A DNA stretch of 64,000 bases from CAINVV01 sp963663675. GTDB lineage: Bacteria > Bacteroidota > Bacteroidia > Bacteroidales > Prolixibacteraceae. The stretch's first letter is position 1. Every line of letters begins with the position of its first letter. Below, piece after piece: positions 52,948 to 61,012 of the stretch. Below the pieces are notes generated by a model that ran no database searches, was not told where the DNA came from, and worked only from the letters and a program-made list of their open reading frames with translations. A program made the translations under genes and the position numbers. The stretch lies in assembly GCA_963663675.1 (NCBI GenBank), contig OY760498.1, positions 1,798,001-1,862,000 of the forward strand, written 5' to 3'.

Positions 52948-55159
52948 AAGCACTAAAATACTTGCCGGGGATATTCTCAATTCAGTATTAAACAGTTATT
53001 CCCAAATATTTTTTTCAACTTCGAAAGTATTGGCTCTCCTTTTGGTGTTGATCAGTTTTTTTGATTACGGTGCAGGTATTGGTGGAATAATCGCTGTAAT
53101 CATTGCCAATTTGCTGGCCTATTATTTGGGATACAACACCTATTTTCTAAAATCAGGCTTGTATGGGTTTAACAGTCTGCTGGTTGGATTAGGTATAGGA
53201 TTGGCATTTCAGCCTTCTGTCGAGTTATATATCCTGGTTGCTATATCAGCAATTACCTGTTTTTTCCTGACCATCGTTTCCCAGGGAGTTCTCGGAAAAT
53301 ATGGTCTGCCTTTTTTGAGCATCCCATTTTTAGTCACCATCTGGATTGTCGGACTTTCAGGAGGAGAGCTGACAGTACTTAACATCAGTGAGCGTGGAAT
53401 TTTCACCTTTAATGAGCTGTTCGGCCTGGGAGGTCATACCATGGTCAATTTGTATACCTGGCTGGATTCGATGATAGGATCCTCTTTCATACGGATATAC
53501 TTCTTTTCCCTTGGTGCAATTTTTTTTCAGAAGGGATTGCTGGCCGGAATTATCATTGCGGCCGGTCTACTCATTTACTCGCGGATTACATTTGTGCTTT
53601 CCATCCTGGGATATTCGGTATCTTTCTTTTTCTATTTATTGGTTGGTATTGAGTTTAATTCACTGAATTACACATTCATAGGATTCAACTATATCCTTAC
53701 AGCAGTGGCTTTGGGTGGGTATTATCTGATTCCCGGCAGAATAAGTTATTTGTGGATCATCGTTCTGTTACCTTCTGTCGTACTGGTAACAATCAGCTCT
53801 CAGCAACTGTTCAATCATCTGCATATCTCAGCCTACTCACTCCCTTTTAATATGGTAGTGCTAATGTTCCTGTACGCTTTAAAACTGCGTGTTAAGAGGC
53901 CCGGAGGCCTGCTTGAAACGCCAATACAGCTTGGAAATCCAGAGAAGAACCTCTATTTGCAATCGGGAAATTTGAAGCGATTTCCAACCAGATATCCCGT
54001 AGCTGCATCCTTGCCATTTTTTGGTGAATGGGAAGTGAGTCAAGGTCATAATGGTGAGATCACACACAAAGGAGCCTGGAAAGATGCCTGGGATTTCATA
54101 ATTTCTGACAATAATGGTCAGCAATTTAAAGGAAGCGGAGATTTTGCTGAAGATTATTTCTGCTTTGGCAAGGCAATTGTTGCACCTTTCGACGGAACTG
54201 TGGTGGAAGTAATGAATTCCATTCCTGACAATATCATTGGTGATGTGAATACCAAAAACAACTGGGGGAATACGGTGATCCTTAAACACACAAATGATAT
54301 TTTTTCAAAATATTCCCATTTAAAATACCATTCGATTGAAGTGAAGGACGGAGATATCGTCAAACAAGGGCAGGTGCTCGGTAAATGTGGAAATTCAGGT
54401 CGTTCGCCTTATCCTCACTTACATTTCCAGTTTCAGGCAACACCCTATATTGGTTCACCAACTTTGGATTATCCATTTGGACATTATCTTTTGAAAGGAG
54501 ATAAATATACATTGGAAACTTTTTCATTTCCACAAAAAGGGCAGGTAGTTGCCAATCCTACAAAAAATGAACAGCTGGCCAGGATCCTCCATTTTATTCC
54601 AGGCCAACAAATCTCAGGGGAATATCTGCTGGAGACTGGTAAGAAAGGTGAACCTGCGAAACAAATAAAATTCAACTGGATTGTCAATACAGATATATAT
54701 AATTCGACATTTATTCAATGTCGGGAAGATGGCTCGGTGGCTTACCTGTACAATGATGGCAATCTTCACTATTTCACGAATTTTACAGGGAAGAAGGAGT
54801 CACCACTTTATTGGTTCTTTCTGGCACTGTTCAAAGTTCCTCTTGGATTTGTTCCCAACAGTCATATCCATGACCAGGTACCGGTCAATATGATGTTTGG
54901 AGGAGCATTGAAATTTTTGCAGGATTTTATTGCGCCGGTTTACCTGTTTCTAAAAGCTGACTACTCAATGGAAATTGAAAAGGCCGGTGATATACTTTCC
55001 TCCGGAGATATAGAAATGATTTCGGAAATAAGAAAAAAAATAGCAGGAAGGGAAACCGGAAAATTTGATTTCTCTGTCAATCTAAAAGAAAGCGGGGGTT
55101 TTGATATTGAAATCCGATCTAACGATTTAAAAATTAAAATGATATGTCGAAACGAATAA
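52940..55159 (+). CDS. Urea-transporter-like membrane protein fused to an M23 peptidase
   Basis: The 739-residue protein has about ten membrane helices in residues 1-310 that match the urea transporter family (YNTYFLKSGLYGFNSLLVGLGIGLAF). A LytM/M23 endopeptidase domain follows (about 350-520): H376 in THKGAWKDAWDF with D385, YSHLKYHSIEV, GKCGNSGRSPYPHLHFQF with H493 in HLHF. Residues about 520-739 form a further domain I do not recognise. M23 enzymes cut peptidoglycan cross-links, which needs the domain in the periplasm. The gene overlaps both neighbours by 8 and 16 nt. Confidence 0.88.
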   Translation: MDKSTKILAGDILNSVLNSYSQIFFSTSKVLALLLVLISFFDYGAGIGGIIAVIIANLLAYYLGYNTYFLKSGLYGFNSLLVGLGIGLAFQPSVELYILVAISAITCFFLTIVSQGVLGKYGLPFLSIPFLVTIWIVGLSGGELTVLNISERGIFTFNELFGLGGHTMVNLYTWLDSMIGSSFIRIYFFSLGAIFFQKGLLAGIIIAAGLLIYSRITFVLSILGYSVSFFFYLLVGIEFNSLNYTFIGFNYILTAVALGGYYLIPGRISYLWIIVLLPSVVLVTISSQQLFNHLHISAYSLPFNMVVLMFLYALKLRVKRPGGLLETPIQLGNPEKNLYLQSGNLKRFPTRYPVAASLPFFGEWEVSQGHNGEITHKGAWKDAWDFIISDNNGQQFKGSGDFAEDYFCFGKAIVAPFDGTVVEVMNSIPDNIIGDVNTKNNWGNTVILKHTNDIFSKYSHLKYHSIEVKDGDIVKQGQVLGKCGNSGRSPYPHLHFQFQATPYIGSPTLDYPFGHYLLKGDKYTLETFSFPQKGQVVANPTKNEQLARILHFIPGQQISGEYLLETGKKGEPAKQIKFNWIVNTDIYNSTFIQCREDGSVAYLYNDGNLHYFTNFTGKKESPLYWFFLALFKVPLGFVPNSHIHDQVPVNMMFGGALKFLQDFIAPVYLFLKADYSMEIEKAGDILSSGDIEMISEIRKKIAGRETGKFDFSVNLKESGGFDIEIRSNDLKIKMICRNE

Positions 55160-56478
55160 TCCTGATGCTACTCATTCTATTATCCTTCACCGCGGCAGAA
55201 GCACAGGAAAAATTAAATTATGTGGCCATTGACAAACAATCGTACGATCTTTTTCAAAATAAAAAATGGCCTGAATTGATCCAATTATCTGCTAAAGTCC
55301 GAAAATACGGTATTGATTTCTTTTACCTGCAAGTACGCACTGGGATTGCTTTCTACAACCAGGGCAAGTTTAGAACTGCCACCGGTTTTTTTTTAAAAGC
55401 CTATGCCAACGATCAATCGTTCGAATGGCTTCAGGAATATATTTACTATAGTCTGGTTTACAGCGGCAGGTATCCTGAAGCTTTAAAATATGCCTCACAT
55501 TTTTCTACTGCCGTACAAGAGAAGATTGGCTTTAAAAATAGCGGAATTACACGCCTGGCTTATGAGGGCGGTTTTAGTTTTAATCCTGATTTCGATAACC
55601 TGAAATTAAGGGAATTCGGGCGCGAGGTCGATTTGGGAAATAACTATGGCTCAGGATATTTTCTCAGGAACTACAGTTTCCATTCATTTGATTTAAGTCA
55701 CAAAATTTCTCCCTCACTGACTCTTAACCATAACCTTACTTATATAAATGTGAACCGTGAAACCGTTGTCGACTGGGGTAGTCAATCAAGTTCTCCGATC
55801 GGTATCCGTCAAATTCAGTATTTTATCAATCCGGTTTGGGTAATTGGAAAAGGACTAAATATTTCTTCCTCCCTGAATTTAATTTTTGGCAACGGTGATC
55901 TTTATTCAGGATGGTTAAACAGAGATTCGACTAAGTACTTTAATCTGTCAGATACAAAATACTCTGATGCAGTCTTTTCGATTGCCATTTGGTCTAATGT
56001 TGGAAATTTTTCTCCCGGTTATGAAATAAATGCAGGAGATGTGAACAATTCGAAATTTACCCAGATGTCTGCCTGGGTCACTTATTATCCACTGTCGAAT
56101 GCCAGACTCTACATCACTCCACGGGTATATTTCAAAACCGGAACCGGGGCAAATAAATTTGGATGGAATGCTTTGGGTTTTTCCGGAGGAGTCCAGCTTG
56201 GAAAAGTTCACTTAAACGGACAGTACCTAATGGGAGATATGGAAAATTTTATTGAATCCGCAGGTTATGTGATCTCTAATTTTCCAGGTAAATCAGACCA
56301 AAAAATCATGGGTAGCTTCTATTTCCCGCTGGGAAAGAAATCTCAATGTGTATTGAGGTATATCAATCAGAATGTGATTGAGAAATACCAGGTTTATCAG
56401 GATGGCGTTATGGCCAATTATTTGGAATATAATTATTTAAAACAAACAATAACAACTGGAATATCATGGAATTTTTAA
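55144..56478 (+). CDS. Outer membrane beta-barrel protein with N-terminal TPR-like helices, YaiO-like
   Basis: The 444-residue protein has a signal peptide ending AEAQ, about 110 residues of helical repeats (TPR-like, GIAFYNQGKFRTATGFFLKAY), and then about fourteen amphipathic strands ending in ITTGISWNF with a C-terminal Phe typical of outer-membrane barrels. The arrangement resembles YaiO-family proteins. It may form the outer-membrane exit or entry for the compound handled by the cluster. It overlaps the upstream fusion gene by 16 nt and the TPR gene by 13 nt. Confidence 0.8.
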   Translation: MSKRIILMLLILLSFTAAEAQEKLNYVAIDKQSYDLFQNKKWPELIQLSAKVRKYGIDFFYLQVRTGIAFYNQGKFRTATGFFLKAYANDQSFEWLQEYIYYSLVYSGRYPEALKYASHFSTAVQEKIGFKNSGITRLAYEGGFSFNPDFDNLKLREFGREVDLGNNYGSGYFLRNYSFHSFDLSHKISPSLTLNHNLTYINVNRETVVDWGSQSSSPIGIRQIQYFINPVWVIGKGLNISSSLNLIFGNGDLYSGWLNRDSTKYFNLSDTKYSDAVFSIAIWSNVGNFSPGYEINAGDVNNSKFTQMSAWVTYYPLSNARLYITPRVYFKTGTGANKFGWNALGFSGGVQLGKVHLNGQYLMGDMENFIESAGYVISNFPGKSDQKIMGSFYFPLGKKSQCVLRYINQNVIEKYQVYQDGVMANYLEYNYLKQTITTGISWNF

Positions 56479-57089
56479 ATAAGAGTATAGGAATTGTCGT
56501 TTTCTTATTGGTAATAAACAGTGCATTTTCACAAATCAACCAGGTCTCATTACAAACTGCATTCTCAAAAAGTTATATTTTAGAAAAAACCGGTGATTTT
56601 TCTGCAGCGCTTGAACCGCTTAAAAAAGTGTATGATGAATCCTCTTATGAATTAAACCTCCGACTGGGTTGGTTGAATTACAATGCCGGTTTATTTGACC
56701 AGTCTGTCATTTTTTACAGCAGGGCACAGAAGCTAAAACCCTATTCTGAAGAGGCTAGATTTGGTTATATTCTGCCATTGTCAGCACTTGGAAAATGGAA
56801 TGAGGTGATAAAACTTTATGATGAAATACTGGAAGTTAGTCCAAATAATTCAGTTGCGCTGTATCGGCTGGGTCTGGTTTATTACGGGCGTAAGGACTAC
56901 AACAAAGCCAACACTTTGTTGAAAAAAGTGGTCGACTTGTATCCATTTGGCTACGATGGATTGTTGTTGCTGGCATGGACATCCTATTTTTCGGGGAACA
57001 CCAACCAGGCTAAAGTACTCTTTAATAAAGTGAACCTGTATAATCCGGGAGATAAGTCGGCCAACGAAGGACTTTCTCTAATCAAATAG
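56466..57089 (+). CDS. TPR-repeat secreted protein
   Basis: The 207-residue protein has a signal peptide (IVVFLLVINSAFSQ) and four to five tetratricopeptide repeats, such as EVSPNNSVALYRLGLVYYGRK and YNKANTLLKKVVDLYPFGYD. It is likely periplasmic and acts as a protein-protein scaffold. It overlaps the YaiO-like gene by 13 nt, so the two may form a complex. Confidence 0.85.
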   Translation: MEFLNKSIGIVVFLLVINSAFSQINQVSLQTAFSKSYILEKTGDFSAALEPLKKVYDESSYELNLRLGWLNYNAGLFDQSVIFYSRAQKLKPYSEEARFGYILPLSALGKWNEVIKLYDEILEVSPNNSVALYRLGLVYYGRKDYNKANTLLKKVVDLYPFGYDGLLLLAWTSYFSGNTNQAKVLFNKVNLYNPGDKSANEGLSLIK

Positions 57090-57093
57090 CGCG

Positions 57094-58188
57094 ATGGTGA
57101 AACGATATTCTTTGCCGGATCTGTTGAAAGGATTTGCCGTTTTCCTAATTATTCCCGTACATATCATGGAGAAATTCATGGATTATCCGGGTAGGGAAAG
57201 TTTATTCGGTAAGATCCTGTTGTTGCTTGGTGGACCAATGGCCGTTCCGGTATTTATGATGGTGATGGGATACTTTGTGGCATCAAGTAAAAAAAGTACG
57301 CTGCAGAATATCAGGAGAGGAGTATTTATTTTTTTTGCTGGAATATTACTCAACATAGGATTGAATTTTCATTTACTAATAAAAATCTGGCTGGAAGGCT
57401 GGAAACTGGATCCATTGCAGGCAATATTCAGTATTGATATTTTCTATCTGGCGGGTATTAGTATTGTTTTATTATCGGTTTTAAAAATTGTCGGCAGGGG
57501 TCAGCAACTGTTAACCCTGGTCCTCATTATTTTTGTCAGCACTACGGTGGCATACTTTAACAGGGTATTATTGGTTACCGATAGAAATTACCTCTTACCA
57601 TTTATTGGTGGTAAATATTCCTGGTCCTACTTTCCACTATTTCCATGGCTAACCTACCCATTAATTGGATTTTTGTTCCAAAAGAGAGAGGCCAGTATCA
57701 AAGAATTTATCCAGCGACACCAATCACTCTTTAAGGCAATACTGTTTGTAGTTTTTTCCCTTGTTGTCCTGTTTTCAAGGTTTGGCGTGGAAACTACCAT
57801 AAATCTCTCCGGGTATTATCACCATGATTTTTTATTTATCCTTTGGGCAGTAGGTGTTGATATTGTTTGGATATCAGTAGTTTGGCGGATTGCAATACGT
57901 TTTGAGGACTCTCCGCCAGTCGTTTTTTTAAGATGGCTGGGGCAAAATATCACCGTATTTTACATTATTCAATGGTTGATTATCGGAAATATCGCAACTG
58001 CTATTTATCAGACACAAGAGCTTTCCTCCTTTTGGTATTGGTTTGGGTTAATTTTTCCGGCAACTTTAGTACTGGTGGTTGTGTCCCGGAGAACTATCGT
58101 TTTGATTCAGTATTTCCGCAAGAATAGTTTCAAATTATTTTTAACCAGGATAACTCACTTTAGGTCGATTCATCCCCCTCATCATTAG
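57094..58188 (+). CDS. Polytopic membrane acyltransferase (heparan-alpha-glucosaminide N-acetyltransferase/acyltransferase-3-like)
   Basis: The 364-residue protein has about ten membrane helices. The N-terminus SLPDLLKGFAVFLIIPVHIMEKF resembles the D-x-x-x-G-x-x-x...H signature of HGSNAT/acyltransferase-3 proteins, in which the His is catalytic. It starts 4 nt after the TPR gene and ends the tight part of the operon. It may transfer an acyl group to the cluster's product or to a cell-surface sugar (inference). Confidence 0.75.
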   Translation: MVKRYSLPDLLKGFAVFLIIPVHIMEKFMDYPGRESLFGKILLLLGGPMAVPVFMMVMGYFVASSKKSTLQNIRRGVFIFFAGILLNIGLNFHLLIKIWLEGWKLDPLQAIFSIDIFYLAGISIVLLSVLKIVGRGQQLLTLVLIIFVSTTVAYFNRVLLVTDRNYLLPFIGGKYSWSYFPLFPWLTYPLIGFLFQKREASIKEFIQRHQSLFKAILFVVFSLVVLFSRFGVETTINLSGYYHHDFLFILWAVGVDIVWISVVWRIAIRFEDSPPVVFLRWLGQNITVFYIIQWLIIGNIATAIYQTQELSSFWYWFGLIFPATLVLVVVSRRTIVLIQYFRKNSFKLFLTRITHFRSIHPPHH

Positions 58189-58261
58189 TTTTTGGAAATA
58201 TAATTTTGCTGTAAATTTAGTAAGGGAATTATTTTTAACAATTTTAACAGGTAAACCGCCA

Positions 58262-59584
58262 ATGAGAATGCAAATGAAAAATGGTCTGACAATCCTTCTG
58301 TTTTTTGCTTTCAACTGTTCAAGCCCTAAGCCGACTATTCCATTTCAAATCGCAGTGGAATCTTACAAAATTAGTGGACTAAGCGGAAGACAATCATTTG
58401 CCTACGGACAGCATGACGGGAAATGGCTCATCCTCGGAGGACGAACTGATGGCTTGCACCGCAAGCAACCATGGGCAACTTTCGATGTCGAAGGACAAAA
58501 TAAATCAATTACTGTCGTTGATCCTGTTGGCAGGCAACAGTGGTCAGCTCCTTTAACTGCCCTGCCTGAGTCCATACAGGAGCAATTAAGTTCGACAAAT
58601 ATGGAGTTTCATCAGGAGGGTGATTATTTATATGTTATCGGTGGATACGGGTACAGTGAAAGTGCATCCGACCACATAACCTATCCAAATTTAACTGCTG
58701 TAAAAGTATCAGGTACAATAAGTGCCATCATCAACGGGACTTCATTTAAAGATTTTTTCAGGCAGTTTAAGGACGAACAATTTGCCGTTACCGGGGGATA
58801 TCTTAATAAAATTTATGATACCTATTATTTGACCGGAGGCCAACGTTTTACCGGCAGATATAACCCGATGGGACATCGTACCTATATCCAGAAATACACT
58901 AATTCCATCAGAAAATTCAGAATCACGGACGATGGAACTACATTGAATATCACTCATTACCATACTATTATCGATACACTGAATCTGCACCGCAGGGATC
59001 TTAACGTGATTCCACAAATTCTGCCGGATGGCAGGGAGGGGTTGACTGCATTTGCGGGAGTATTTCAGGTAAATGCGGATTTGCCTTATCTCAATTGTGT
59101 CAATATTGACAGCTCAGGATTTGAAGCAGACAACAATTTTAAACAGTACTACAACCATTACCACTGTGCTACAATTCCTTTATTCAGCGCTGCCTCCAAA
59201 GAGATGCACAACCTGTTCTTTGGAGGAATTGCTCAATTCACAGATAGTGCAGGGATACTTATTCAAAACGTCAACGTACCATTCGTAAAGACAATCGCCA
59301 GGGTAACACGGGATATAAATGGTAAAATGACCGAATATAAATTGCCGGTTGAGATGCCTGCTTACCTGGGTGCCGGCTCAGGATTTATCCAGGCCGACAA
59401 CCTGCCGGAATATAAAAATAAGGTGATAAAACTGGATGAAATTAAGGCTGATTCAACCTTAATCGGTTATATTTTCGGAGGTATCAACAGTACAGAACCG
59501 GAGATTTTCTGGATAAATGATGGCAGCCAGAGTACAGCAGCCAGTGAAATATATAAAGTCTTTCTGATTAAGAACAATAAGTAA
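58262..59584 (+). CDS. Lipoprotein with kelch-like beta-propeller repeats
   Basis: The 440-residue protein has a lipoprotein-like signal (LLFFAFNCSS). The body has repeating elements of the kelch type with GG pairs after hydrophobic strands: KWLILGGRTDG, LYVIGGYGYSE, YYLTGGQRFTG, HNLFFGGIAQF and GYIFGGINSTE. Five to six such units suggest a beta-propeller. It lies 73 nt after the acyltransferase gene and could be transcribed with it; a TAATTTTG box at 58201-58208 could provide a separate promoter. No function is known to me. Confidence 0.75.
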   Translation: MRMQMKNGLTILLFFAFNCSSPKPTIPFQIAVESYKISGLSGRQSFAYGQHDGKWLILGGRTDGLHRKQPWATFDVEGQNKSITVVDPVGRQQWSAPLTALPESIQEQLSSTNMEFHQEGDYLYVIGGYGYSESASDHITYPNLTAVKVSGTISAIINGTSFKDFFRQFKDEQFAVTGGYLNKIYDTYYLTGGQRFTGRYNPMGHRTYIQKYTNSIRKFRITDDGTTLNITHYHTIIDTLNLHRRDLNVIPQILPDGREGLTAFAGVFQVNADLPYLNCVNIDSSGFEADNNFKQYYNHYHCATIPLFSAASKEMHNLFFGGIAQFTDSAGILIQNVNVPFVKTIARVTRDINGKMTEYKLPVEMPAYLGAGSGFIQADNLPEYKNKVIKLDEIKADSTLIGYIFGGINSTEPEIFWINDGSQSTAASEIYKVFLIKNNK

Positions 59585-59638
59585 AAACAATCTGATCGGT
59601 TTTGTATTTTTGAGCAATATTAAACCAAATTTTGCTAT

Positions 59639-60196
59639 ATGATGACACGAATTATATTCCTTTTTGTACTAATTGTATTGTTAAATAGTTGTTCTTCAAA
59701 GGAACACCTGGTTTTTAATAATGTCCCGATAGACGGTCGTCTTGATAAATTTGCGAAAGAATTGACAAAAGGCGGATTTATCATAGCCGACTCAACAAAA
59801 AACGGAGAGATTATACTTAAAGGAGAATTCTTGCATAAAGATTGCACGATTAATGCTTTTGGTACAGATAAAAGTGACATGGTCTACAAGTTGATTGTCA
59901 GTCTGCCGGAAGAAGTTCATGATTCTCTTCAATCTGATTTTGGAAAGATACAAAACCTGTACACTTTGGAATATGGAACTGGATATAGTAAATACCAACA
60001 ATATAAAAAGAGAGAGAGATTAGTGTATAAAGTTCCAGCGAGGGAGGTTATGGTGGGAGATTATACCAAATATATCACTGATTTGGGTGACATAACAGTT
60101 GAAGTTCAGGATGGTTATATTTCAATTACTTACCTGGATAAAATGAACTATGAGATTTGGAAAAGTGAAAAAGGGGAGGAGAATGCGAAATATTAA
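59639..60196 (+). CDS. Hypothetical lipoprotein
   Basis: The 185-residue protein has a lipoprotein signal with lipobox LNSC and no domain I recognise. The mature part is charged and mixed alpha/beta (IIADSTKNGEIILKGEFLH, then KYQQYKKRERLVYKVPAREV). A -7-like box TATTTTTG at 59605-59612 suggests its own promoter. It converges with the metallo-beta-lactamase-fold gene 15 nt away. Confidence 0.75.
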   Translation: MMTRIIFLFVLIVLLNSCSSKEHLVFNNVPIDGRLDKFAKELTKGGFIIADSTKNGEIILKGEFLHKDCTINAFGTDKSDMVYKLIVSLPEEVHDSLQSDFGKIQNLYTLEYGTGYSKYQQYKKRERLVYKVPAREVMVGDYTKYITDLGDITVEVQDGYISITYLDKMNYEIWKSEKGEENAKY

Positions 60197-60211
60197 TCAT
60201 TTAACTCATAA

Positions 60212-61012
60212 TCAGATTGTTAGTTCCTTGCCCGTATAGTTATAGAATAAATATGCCCCACACCTGTTGAGCATTTCCGAATATTTATCAATGCCTGTAC
60301 AATGACAAGCACCAATTGATTCTGGTCTTAATTTATTAAAATAGTCAATGATATGTTCAAATTGCTCATTCGTACAATCTTTCAGGTGGAATCCTCCAAG
60401 GATTAACCCAACCGGCAGTTGAAAAAATCCTGTTGCAGTAGTGCAGATATTGGTTATTCCACAATGCGAACAGGCGGTGAGGATATGAATTTGGTTCTTG
60501 TGTCTTATTGCTAAAAACAGTTCATCGTCAAATTCATCCATAAGAAATTTGTTATCAACAATTTTGTGTAATCCCGCAAAATGAGTGTCGATTGGATAGG
60601 ATACTGTTATTTGAGGCATAATGAAGACATTGTCGGCAATCTCAGTGATTTTGTCAATAAAAAAGAGTCTCTCCTTAAGAATATCATCCTGGAATAAAGT
60701 TCCGATAAAACGGTTCTGGTTTCTGTATTTGGGAGTGAAGATGTCCTTCTTTGCATACACCCTGGCTTTTTTGTTTTTATCAAGAAAGGGATATAAACCT
60801 CCTGTGTGGTCATAATGTCCATGCGAAAGTACTAATGTGTCAATTTCTTCAATATTGACACCCATTTTTTTGGCGTTTTGAAGAAACAATCCACTTTGTC
60901 CGGTGTCGAAAAGGATCCTGCTCTTCCCTGTTTCAATATAAATGGACAAACCGTGTTCGGCAAATAAACCTTGTTGATAGACAAGGTTCTCAATCAGAGT
61001 AATTATTCTCAT
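60212..61012 (-). CDS. Metallo-beta-lactamase-fold hydrolase
   Basis: The 266-residue protein has the metal motif HGHYDHTGG (H-x-H-x-D-H), FDTGQSG before it, and further His in ACSHCGITN, LGGFHLKD and GACHCTG. The pattern resembles the group that includes the ribofuranosylaminobenzene-phosphate-synthase-like MBL proteins rather than true beta-lactamases. No signal peptide. Its ATG overlaps the stop of the TonB receptor gene by 4 nt, so the two are translated together. Confidence 0.9.
   Translation of the reverse strand: MRIITLIENLVYQQGLFAEHGLSIYIETGKSRILFDTGQSGLFLQNAKKMGVNIEEIDTLVLSHGHYDHTGGLYPFLDKNKKARVYAKKDIFTPKYRNQNRFIGTLFQDDILKERLFFIDKITEIADNVFIMPQITVSYPIDTHFAGLHKIVDNKFLMDEFDDELFLAIRHKNQIHILTACSHCGITNICTTATGFFQLPVGLILGGFHLKDCTNEQFEHIIDYFNKLRPESIGACHCTGIDKYSEMLNRCGAYLFYNYTGKELTI

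Noticed and set aside
60212..61012. True metallo-beta-lactamase
   Set aside because: It has no signal peptide, and the surrounding His motifs fit another group of the MBL superfamily.
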